Assembly: GCA_937864895.1 (NCBI GenBank)
Contig: CALMDF010000102.1
Coordinates: forward strand, 1 to 8,175
DNA length: 8,175 nt
Source: an uncultured Holophagales bacterium
GTDB lineage: Bacteria > Acidobacteriota > Thermoanaerobaculia > UBA5066
Reading direction: 5' to 3'
Shown here: positions 1 to 3,763 of the stretch, piece by piece
Numbering within the stretch: the first letter of the stretch is position 1
Layout: every line of letters starts with the position of its first letter
The notes under the pieces: generated by a model
The model's input: the letters and a program-made list of their open reading frames with translations, nothing else
What the model was told of the DNA's origin: nothing
Database searches by the model: none
Translations under genes and position numbers: made by a program

Positions 1-300
1 CTCGCGGCGCGGTCCGCCGAGCCGGCCTTCCACCCGGCGGCGCCGCAGAGGGTCCTCCGGCTCGACCCGCGCCTCTTCGCGGTCGCGAGGACGCCACGCG
101 GGGGCGGGGCGACGGTGGTCGCGGTGGTCGATGTCTCAGGAACGCCCGTCGAGGCGCGCCTCCCCCTCGCCGACGCCGGGTTCGGTGGCGGGCCGCTCGT
201 CGACCTCGTCTCGCGGAACGAGCTCTGCGTCGAGGGCGGCGGGGTCGTCCTGCGCCTTCGCCCCTTCCAGGTCGTCTGGCTCAGGGGACCGTCGGCCTGA
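1..300 (+). CDS. C-terminal end of a GH13 sucrose/sugar phosphorylase-like enzyme (5' truncated by window)
   Basis: The open frame enters from the left edge in frame 1 and ends at TGA 298-300, giving 99 visible residues. They fit the C-terminal beta domain of GH13 subfamily 18 enzymes (sucrose, glucosylglycerate and related sugar phosphorylases): a segment reading AFHPAAPQRVLRLD, then LFAVAR, then a strand in which Val-Val-Asp-Val-Ser-Gly takes the place of the usual 'hNvS', then VDLVSRNE, then a final strand ending FQVVWL. These enzymes reversibly phosphorolyse an alpha-glucoside to a sugar 1-phosphate in the cytosol. The catalytic (beta/alpha)8 barrel lies outside the window, so the substrate cannot be assigned. 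A GH13 hydrolase or amylosucrase is the alternative. The gene converges on the minus-strand cupredoxin gene with a 37-nt gap and is functionally unrelated to the rest of the window as far as can be seen. Confidence 0.7.
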   Translation, partial: LAARSAEPAFHPAAPQRVLRLDPRLFAVARTPRGGGATVVAVVDVSGTPVEARLPLADAGFGGGPLVDLVSRNELCVEGGGVVLRLRPFQVVWLRGPSA

Positions 301-310
301 CCGGAGGAGC

Positions 311-328
311 CTCGCGGGGCGCCGCGAG
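311..328. terminator. Possible bidirectional hairpin terminator between convergent genes
   Basis: CTCGCGG-GGCG-CCGCGAG forms a perfect 7-bp stem with a 4-nt loop, centred in the 37-nt gap between the stops of the two converging genes. Neither strand has a U-tract, so intrinsic termination is uncertain. The placement is the main support. Confidence 0.4.
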
Positions 329-337
329 CGCGGTGTC

Positions 338-1405
338 CTAGGGGTTCGAGACGACGATCTTCCCGTTCATCGTCCCGTGTCCCGACCCGCAGAAGATCGT
401 GCAGGCGTAGTCGTAGGTCCCGACCTGTCCCGCCGTCGGCGTGATGTTCGTCGTGCAGGGCTGTTCGGGCGTGATGCCGTTCGGGCAGGAGAACCCGAGC
501 GCGGAGAGTCCCCCGAGCCCGTGCGTCGTGTCGGCCGAGCGGAAGACGACCTGGTAGGGCTTCCCGACGGTGAGCGTGACGACGTTCGGCTCGTAGGTGA
601 ACTGCCGGGCGGTCACCTCGATGACGGTCGTCGCGGGCGGCGGAGGCGTGTCCGCCGTCGCCACGATGGCGAACGGGTCGCCGGAGGCGTTCGCGATGAC
701 CGACGCGAAGGCGAGGACGGGCTGGTCCGCCGTGAACTCGAGCCAGAGGTTCGTGTCGGTCGTCCCCGCGACGCCGGGGAAGGTCGAAGGGTCGGCGAGG
801 CTCCTCTGCGTGAAGCCGTTCGGCCCGAGCGCGGGGATCGAGGCCGTCGAGAGGAGCGTGCCGTCGCCTCTGCGGACCCTTGCCGAGACCATCGCCGGGA
901 GGGTCCCTGGGTTGTGGAAGACGACGTTCGTCCGGTAGCCGGTCGCGGCCGAGGCGCTCGTCGCGAGCTGGACGAGGGCGCCCGCCGTGAGCGCCGCGGA
1001 GACGTCGATCCCCGGCAGCCACTGGCCGCTGACGGACCCGTTGCGGCAGGCGTTCACGTTGTTGACGCTCGAGGAGACGACGAGCCTCGCGGTCGTCTGG
1101 AACCGGATCGGCCCGAACGAGGGCGCGCTCCGGCCGAAGAGCGTCGAGAGGACGTTGTCGAACTTCAGCTGCTGCCGCGCCGGAACGGTGAAGGCGGGCC
1201 GCGTGACGGTCTCTCCGGTCGCCTGGTCGTAGAGGACGGGCGTCACCGTCGCCTCGACCGGGCCGGGGTTGAAGACCCGCACGTCCGACTGGAAGAGGGC
1301 GTCTCCGGCGCCTCCCGAGAAGGCCGAGGAGGGGATGACGACGTCGGCCGCGGCGGGAAAAGCGCAGGCAGCGAAGAGGGAAAGTGCGAAACGACGGACC
1401 GTCAT
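338..1405 (-). CDS. Secreted protein with duplicated beta-sandwich region and C-terminal CuA-type cupredoxin domain
   Basis: 355 residues, ATG start, with GGGGAGG 4 nt upstream. Residues 1-20 look like a signal peptide (RR, hydrophobic core, Ala-Ala-Ala before Asp21). Residues about 36-91 and 157-211 look like two copies of a beta-sandwich unit: 'FQSDVRVFNPG' in the first matches 'YRTNVVFHNPG' in the second. A proline linker (253-257) leads to a cupredoxin at about 260-355. Its end, CTIFCGSGHGTM, carries Cys335, Cys339, His343 and Met346 in the spacing C-x3-C-x3-H-x2-M, with an upstream His295. These are the CuA ligands of cytochrome oxidase subunit II and nitrous-oxide reductase. The Glu of COX2 is Ile337 here. 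That ligand binds through its backbone carbonyl and is Trp in nitrous-oxide reductase, so the centre could still form. There is no COX2 transmembrane hairpin and no oxidase gene nearby. Cys307 and Cys317 may form a disulfide. A periplasmic or secreted electron-transfer or copper-binding role is inferred. Confidence 0.85.
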   Translation of the reverse strand: MTVRRFALSLFAACAFPAAADVVIPSSAFSGGAGDALFQSDVRVFNPGPVEATVTPVLYDQATGETVTRPAFTVPARQQLKFDNVLSTLFGRSAPSFGPIRFQTTARLVVSSSVNNVNACRNGSVSGQWLPGIDVSAALTAGALVQLATSASAATGYRTNVVFHNPGTLPAMVSARVRRGDGTLLSTASIPALGPNGFTQRSLADPSTFPGVAGTTDTNLWLEFTADQPVLAFASVIANASGDPFAIVATADTPPPPATTVIEVTARQFTYEPNVVTLTVGKPYQVVFRSADTTHGLGGLSALGFSCPNGITPEQPCTTNITPTAGQVGTYDYACTIFCGSGHGTMNGKIVVSNP

Positions 1406-1568
1406 CGAGCCTCCCCGACGCCCCCGGGGCGCCCCGGGGCCGCGCTGCCCGGAGAGGGGATCGCGTGCCCGGGGGAGCTCACCGGAGCCGTCTTCTGACA
1501 GACGGACTCTGGCGGAACCCTCCGCCCGGGGCGATGACCGGCGTCACGGAGAGAGCGGTTCTCAACTT

Positions 1569-1592
1569 CCGCGGGGACGAATGACTCCGCGG
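1569..1592 (-). terminator. Weak hairpin just after the DUF302 gene
   Basis: In the minus-strand transcript CCGCGGAG pairs with CCCCGCGG (8 bp including one G-U pair) around an 8-nt loop, starting 3 nt after the DUF302 stop. No U-run follows, so this may be a 3' stabilising hairpin rather than an intrinsic terminator. The rest of the 190-nt gap up to the cupredoxin gene holds no promoter I can defend. It does hold two adjacent CCCCGGGG-type palindromes (1422-1439) in the leader just upstream of that gene's Shine-Dalgarno. Confidence 0.3.
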
Positions 1593-1595
1593 GCG

Positions 1596-1994
1596 TCAGC
1601 TCCCGACGGCGTCGATCACCCGGCGGAGCCTCGCCCCGACTTCCGCCCCGACGGCGGCGAGCTCCGGTGCGGAGACGAGCCCCATGACCGAGGCCGGGTC
1701 CATCGCGCGGACGACGGTCGTCCCGTTCTCGACGGAGACCGTCACGTTGCACGGGAGGAGGACCCCGACCTCGGGGACGGCGGTCAGCGCCCGGTGGGCC
1801 GAAGGCGGGTGGCAGGCGCCGAGGATGAGGTAGGGCTCGCGGTCGACGTCGAGCTTCTTCTTCAGCGTCGCCTGGACGTCGATCTCCGTGAGGACGCCGA
1901 AGCCCTCTTTCGCGAGGGCTTCGCGGGCTCGGGCGACGGCCTCGTCGAACGGGAGGGCCGAGGTCGTCTGGAAGGCGATGGGAGATTCCTTCAT
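1596..1994 (-). CDS. DUF302 domain protein
   Basis: 132 residues, about one full DUF302 domain, without signal peptide or membrane segment. The family pattern is clear: 'GFGVLTEIDV' (31-40), a lysine-rich 'TLKKKL' (43-48), 'YLILGACHP' with Cys61 and His62, Ala-rich helix 'SAHRAL', then 'VGVLLPCNV' with Cys82, and a final Asp-Pro at 99-100. The two conserved cysteines are both present. The ATG at 1994 is preceded by AAGGAG with a 7-nt spacer, which fixes the start. DUF302 has no established biochemical function. It occurs as a stand-alone cytosolic protein and often sits with redox, sulfur or heavy-metal genes (family knowledge). Here it follows the ArsR/zinc-ribbon cluster in the same direction after a 102-nt gap containing a strong hairpin, so it may be the last gene of that operon or be partly uncoupled from it. 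Confidence 0.9.
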   Translation of the reverse strand: MKESPIAFQTTSALPFDEAVARAREALAKEGFGVLTEIDVQATLKKKLDVDREPYLILGACHPPSAHRALTAVPEVGVLLPCNVTVSVENGTTVVRAMDPASVMGLVSAPELAAVGAEVGARLRRVIDAVGS

Positions 1995-2064
1995 CGGGGG
2001 GCTCCTTCGGCGGCGGGCCGTGGCGCGCGGGAAAGGGAGGGGCGAGAGCTCAGGCCGTGGCGGA

Positions 2065-2083
2065 GGGGGCCCGACGGGCCCCC
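2065..2083 (-). promoter_or_regulatory. Hairpin after the FmdB stop: candidate bSECIS or terminator
   Basis: In the minus-strand RNA GGGGGCCC-GUC-GGGCCCCC is a perfect 8-bp stem with loop GUC. The loop lies 22-24 nt after UGA 2099-2097, close to the spacing of the two hairpins behind the upstream in-frame UGAs, and it starts with GU as in bacterial SECIS loops. The competing reading is a transcription terminator behind a normal FmdB stop, but no U-tract follows. Confidence 0.45.
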
Positions 2084-2096
2084 GGGCTCACGACGC

Positions 2097-2297
2097 TCAC
2101 GTGAAACGCGTCCCGCAGGAAGACCCTCCCTTCGCCGAGCCGGAAGAGCCGGCCCCGGAGGCGAAGGTCGAGAGCTTGCGCGCGGTCCGTCGCGATTCGC
2201 AGGAAGGGCACTCGATCGCGGCGTCGGCTTCGCTCGAGGAGCGCAGCTCCTCGAAGGTCCGTCCGCAGGCGTCGCATCGGTATTCGTAGAGGGGCAT
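2097..2297 (-). CDS. FmdB-type small zinc-ribbon protein, possibly ending in Sec
   Basis: 66 residues to the first UGA. It begins MPLYEYRCDACG, the signature opening of the FmdB putative regulatory family, with Cys8-x2-Cys11 and Cys30-x2-Cys33 forming a single zinc ribbon, then a Gly/Ser-rich tail with Cys61. GAGGA lies 6 nt before the ATG, and the gene begins 9 nt after the preceding ORF. Family members are cytosolic, and their regulatory role is a historical label rather than proven. The oddity is the end: the tail reads Cys-Gly-Thr-Arg-Phe-Thr and then UGA. If that UGA were recoded, the protein would add Sec67-Ala-Ser and stop at UGA 2090-2088, giving a Cys61/Sec67 pair. The downstream hairpin and the shared Thr-UGA context make this possible, but a normal stop gives an ordinary-length FmdB. 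The zinc-ribbon call is firm; the Sec extension is perhaps 40% likely. Confidence 0.92.
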   Translation of the reverse strand: MPLYEYRCDACGRTFEELRSSSEADAAIECPSCESRRTARKLSTFASGAGSSGSAKGGSSCGTRFT

Positions 2298-2306
2298 CGT
2301 TCGTCC

Positions 2307-2510
2307 TCAGCAGCCCCGGGTCAGCTTCGCCCAGACGTCAGCCGGGATACCCGAGGGATAGACCTGGTCGGTCCGGTACATCTTCCAGCAGCCCTGGCAA
2401 CGCCAGAGCAGAATCCCCCCTCACGTGGGGACGGGCAGGATCTCCTCGCCGCAGGAGGCGCAGCGGCCTTCCTCGGCGGCGACGGGGGCCTTCGCGGTCT
2501 CGCTATTCAT
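2307..2510 (-). CDS. Candidate selenoprotein: small zinc ribbon with in-frame UGA between its CxxC pairs
   Basis: Reads as 67 residues if UGA 2423-2421 is decoded as Sec30. The part before UGA ends CASCGEEILPVPT, with Cys17-x2-Cys20. The part after it, in the same frame, continues GGILLWRCQGCWKMY (Cys38-x2-Cys41) and TDQVYPSGIP, ending at Cys67 before UGA 2309-2307. Each half carries only half of a zinc ribbon, so only the read-through product makes a sensible domain. The ATG at 2510 overlaps the stop of the preceding ORF (ATGA). FmdB starts 9 nt downstream. Codons after the UGA keep the high-GC third-position bias of the neighbours. A bSECIS-like hairpin with a GUU loop lies at the expected distance. 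The family is not one I recognise. Alternatives are a point-mutated pseudogene or a sequencing error, both weakened because the ORF just upstream shows the same arrangement with the same Val-Pro-Thr-UGA sequence. Function unknown; the Sec would sit in the loop between the metal-binding knuckles. Confidence 0.72.
2391..2409 (-). promoter_or_regulatory. Candidate bSECIS element of the zinc-ribbon ORF
   Basis: In the minus-strand RNA CUCUGGC-GUU-GCCAGGG pairs over 7 bp (one U-G pair), extended to 8 bp by an outer G-C. The 3-nt loop starts with GU and lies 20-22 nt after UGA 2423-2421. Bacterial SECIS elements are short stem-loops immediately 3' of the Sec UGA, inside the coding region, with a G or GU at the start of a small apical loop bound by SelB. 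This one fits in stem, loop and distance. Confidence 0.65.
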
Positions 2511-2654
2511 CTCGTCTCTCGTGTCGTCTCGGTCGTCACGGGCTCACGCGGGGCGGTGACCCCGGCGGGAGCGGGCTTCGGGGCGTCGGCCGTCGCGGGT
2601 TTCGTCGAGCAGCTCCGGCCGCCGGCCGGATTGGGGACCGCTCACGTGGGGACG
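2420..2654 (-). repeat. 14-nt direct repeat spanning both internal UGAs
   Basis: The same 14 bases, CGTCCCCACGTGAG on the minus strand, occur at 2420-2433 and at 2641-2654. They are in the same reading phase in both ORFs and encode Val-Pro-Thr-UGA. The FmdB end shares the core ACGTGAG (2095-2101), giving Thr-UGA. The two repeat units lie 221 nt apart in otherwise unrelated proteins. Confidence 0.8.
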
Positions 2655-2734
2655 CCGAGCTTCGGGAGCACGACGTACTGGAGGAGGATCCAGGCCAAGA
2701 CGAATCCGCCCGCGAGGAGGAGGTCCGGGCTCAC
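2507..2734 (-). CDS. Candidate selenoprotein: single-span membrane peptide with in-frame UGA
   Basis: Reads as 75 residues if UGA 2644-2642 is decoded as Sec31. The GTG start overlaps the arsR stop (GTGA), with GGGAG 7 nt upstream. Residues 4-25 are a membrane helix (DLLLAGGFVLAWILLQYVV), then LPKLGVPT, then Sec31, then a Pro/Ala/Thr-rich tail with Cys42, ending at UGA 2509-2507. That terminal UGA overlaps the ATG of the next ORF, so read-through turns a 131-nt gap into a perfectly coupled operon. The positive charges follow the helix, which suggests that the Sec and tail face the cytoplasm (N-out, C-in). Third positions after the UGA are about 84% G or C, as in a translated frame here. A GGC-loop hairpin sits 18 nt past the UGA. 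Without read-through it would be a 30-residue membrane peptide, which remains possible. I do not know the function; placement directly behind an ArsR repressor suggests a metal, metalloid or thiol-related role. Confidence 0.7.
2614..2630 (-). promoter_or_regulatory. Candidate bSECIS element of the membrane-peptide ORF
   Basis: In the minus-strand RNA UCCGGCC-GGC-GGCCGGA is a perfect 7-bp stem with a 3-nt loop starting with G. The loop lies 19-21 nt after UGA 2644-2642, one nucleotide different from the corresponding position in the next ORF. Palindromes are common in GC-rich DNA, so the matched position is the main evidence. Confidence 0.6.
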
Positions 2735-3063
2735 GCGCGGGCTCCCGCGGCGAAAGCCGCCTTCCCCGCCTTCAGGCCGTCCTGCTTCTCGTCCAGCGAA
2801 CGCTGGAGAGCCCCGCAGACGACCCCACAGATCGCGAAGACCGCCGGGTCGGCGATCCGGTAGTAGATCTGGACTCCCTGCCTCCGGAACTCGACGATCC
2901 CCGCCGTCCGGAGGAGGGCCAGGTGCTTCGAGACGTTCGCCTGGCTGCACGGTAGCTCCGCGAGAAGGTCGCTCACGCAACGCTCCCCGCCCTGGAGGGC
3001 GTGGAGGATCCGGAGCCGCGTCGGGTCGGCGAGGGCCTTCAGGAAGCCCGCGATCCCGTCCAT
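2731..3063 (-). CDS. ArsR/SmtB-family metalloregulatory or thiol-responsive repressor
   Basis: 110 residues with the start at ATG 3063, chosen because AAGGAG lies 6 nt upstream. Upstream ATGs at 3105 and 3099 fall next to the predicted transcription start and lack a ribosome site. The winged helix is clear: ALADPTRLRIL (10-20), ERCVSDLLAEL (27-37), recognition helix with Ser40-Gln-Ala-Asn-Val-Ser-Lys-His, then LLRTAGIVEFRRQGVQIYYRI (the wing, 50-70, one residue omitted here from a longer run). Four cysteines stand out: Cys29 at the position of the ArsR 'ELCVCDL' site, Cys39 at the front of the recognition helix, and Cys79-x3-Cys83 in the C-terminal dimer helix. Such cysteines sense metals, arsenite or persulfide in this family; which applies here is not determined. 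It is the first gene of the operon running through the UGA-containing ORFs and is probably autoregulated through the operator over its promoter. Confidence 0.93.
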   Translation of the reverse strand: MDGIAGFLKALADPTRLRILHALQGGERCVSDLLAELPCSQANVSKHLALLRTAGIVEFRRQGVQIYYRIADPAVFAICGVVCGALQRSLDEKQDGLKAGKAAFAAGARA

Positions 3064-3103
3064 GAGCTGCTCCTTCGGTAGCGAGGCGGCCTTTCTCATA
3101 ACC

Positions 3104-3123
3104 ATATTCCCATACGGCAATAT
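3104..3123. promoter_or_regulatory. Likely ArsR operator (imperfect inverted repeat)
   Basis: ATATTCCCAT and ACGGCAATAT are adjacent half-sites that match each other as an inverted repeat at 8 of 10 positions, with ATATT/AATAT ends. ArsR/SmtB operators are typically AT-rich inverted repeats of this kind. The site covers the end of the -10 box and the predicted transcription start, the right place for repression, and is an AT-rich island in GC-rich surroundings. Confidence 0.65.
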
Positions 3124-3147
3124 AGCCTCGACGGGCGGGATCGTCAA
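3119..3147 (-). promoter_or_regulatory. Sigma70-type promoter of arsR operon
   Basis: On the minus strand TTGACG (3147-3142) is followed by a 17-nt spacer and TATATT (3124-3119), close to the consensus in sequence and spacing. Transcription would start near 3112, giving a leader of about 48 nt before the ArsR ATG at 3063. Confidence 0.75.
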
Positions 3148-3215
3148 GCGGCCCGGGGAAGAGGGACGGGGGGCGAGGACCGCCTCCTTCCCGCCGCGCG
3201 GAGCGCGTCGCCAGC

Positions 3216-3500
3216 TCAGAGGAGCTCCTCCACCGGCCAGGAGGCCATCTTCAGGCGTTCGCCGCAGTCGGAGCAGTAGGACTTCAGCTCGGCGGCCAGG
3301 GAGCGGGCCTTCTCGTCCTCCACGATCGTGAAGAGGACGGCCGAGGTCTTCGGGAAGGCGGCCGATCCGAGGCGCGGGCCGGTCGTCCCCATGCCCGAGG
3401 CGCCCGCGATCTCGGTCCAGCCGGCGACGCCGGACTTCCGGAGGAGGACCTCGAGCTCCTCCTTCTTCCCGTCGTCCACGACGATCATCAGCATCCGCAC
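3216..3500 (-). CDS. PII-like small regulatory protein of an RND efflux operon
   Basis: 94 residues from GTG 3500, preferred because AAGGA is 9 nt upstream; ATG 3494 would shorten it by two residues and lies too far from that site. It opens with a PII-like first strand (MLMIVVDD), helix KKEELEVLLRKSGV, then GWTEIAGASGMGTTG and PRLGSAAF (28-49) in the place of the PII T-loop, strand SAVLFTIVED, and a second helix with Cys76-x2-Cys79. The size and fold order match the PII/CutA-like superfamily, and similar small proteins occur beside metal-type RND pumps (family knowledge, from memory). The canonical PII uridylylation Tyr and ATP-binding signatures are not evident, so nitrogen sensing is unlikely. 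It begins 2 nt after the DUF2892 gene, so the two are cotranscribed. A role in sensing a pump substrate or metal is inferred. Confidence 0.7.
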   Translation of the reverse strand: MRMLMIVVDDGKKEELEVLLRKSGVAGWTEIAGASGMGTTGPRLGSAAFPKTSAVLFTIVEDEKARSLAAELKSYCSDCGERLKMASWPVEELL

Positions 3501-3502
3501 GG

Positions 3503-3694
3503 TCAGGCTTCCTTGACGCCGATCTTCCGGAGGAACGTGATCATCGGGCACCACCGGGTGAACGCCGACTGCAGGAGGTTCAGGCCGACGAAGCCGGTGA
3601 ACCAGAGGAACCGCTGGTCGACCGTCACCGCGAGGACGACGGAGAGGATGACGAAGAAGCCGGCGATCGCGCGGAGCCATTCGTTGAGGTTCAT
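3503..3694 (-). CDS. DUF2892 (YgaP-type) small inner-membrane protein
   Basis: 63 residues, the usual size of a lone DUF2892 domain. Two hydrophobic helices are visible, IAGFFVILSVVLAVTV (10-25) and FLWFTGFVGLNLLQSAF (29-45), followed by the family hallmark Arg-Trp-Cys-Pro at 47-50 and a short cytoplasmic tail ending GVKEA. AAGGAG lies 9 nt before the ATG. In YgaP the same membrane domain is fused to a rhodanese; here it stands alone. Its biochemical role is not established. It sits 69 nt after the RND permease and 2 nt before the PII-like gene, in one operon. Confidence 0.85.
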   Translation of the reverse strand: MNLNEWLRAIAGFFVILSVVLAVTVDQRFLWFTGFVGLNLLQSAFTRWCPMITFLRKIGVKEA

Positions 3695-3730
3695 GAGGTC
3701 TTTCTCCTTCTGGTTTCTGTGGCCGGGGAA

Positions 3731-3756
3731 CGCCGGGGGCCGCGTGGCCCCCGGCG
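3731..3756 (-). other. Strong intercistronic hairpin between RND permease and DUF2892 genes
   Basis: An 11-bp perfect stem (CGCCGGGGGCC with its complement) closes a 4-nt loop, 8 nt past the permease stop. No U-run follows on the minus strand. It could be a 3' stability element or partial terminator that sets lower expression of the two small downstream genes. Confidence 0.6.
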
Positions 3757-3763
3757 CCCTGAA

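Noticed and set aside
1364..1405. Lipobox reading (FAAC) in the CuA protein signal
   Set aside because: Phe at -3 and only 13 residues before the Cys make a lipoprotein unlikely. Cleavage after Ala18-Ala-Ala20 fits better.
1422..1439. Two adjacent CCCCGGGG palindromes before the CuA gene
   Set aside because: They could affect translation through leader folding, but no partner, spacing or known motif supports a specific function.
2050..2277. 75-residue minus-strand open frame overlapping FmdB
   Set aside because: Out-of-frame shadow of the FmdB gene. Its last 13 codons follow a GTG but pass through the hairpin and encode nothing recognisable.
2307..2734. Genome-wide reassignment of UGA as a sense codon
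   Set aside because: ArsR, the adaptor, the permease, DUF2892 and DUF302 all end at UGA in positions consistent with normal stops, so UGA is a stop codon here and the read-through would be site-specific.
2642..2980. 112-residue minus-strand open frame ending GVPT
   Set aside because: The N-terminal part is an alternative frame of arsR. Only the last 30 codons from GTG 2734 look like protein, and they belong to the UGA-containing membrane ORF.
1269..3065. 598-residue open frame on the plus strand
   Set aside because: It runs antisense through the DUF302, FmdB, small-ORF and ArsR genes. Its translation is Arg/Gly/Pro-rich with no domain, a usual artefact of high GC.
3195..3207. Short CGCGC-GGA-GCGCG hairpin downstream of the PII-like gene
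   Set aside because: A 5-bp stem of alternating CG without a U-tract is expected by chance in this composition, so it is not called as a terminator.
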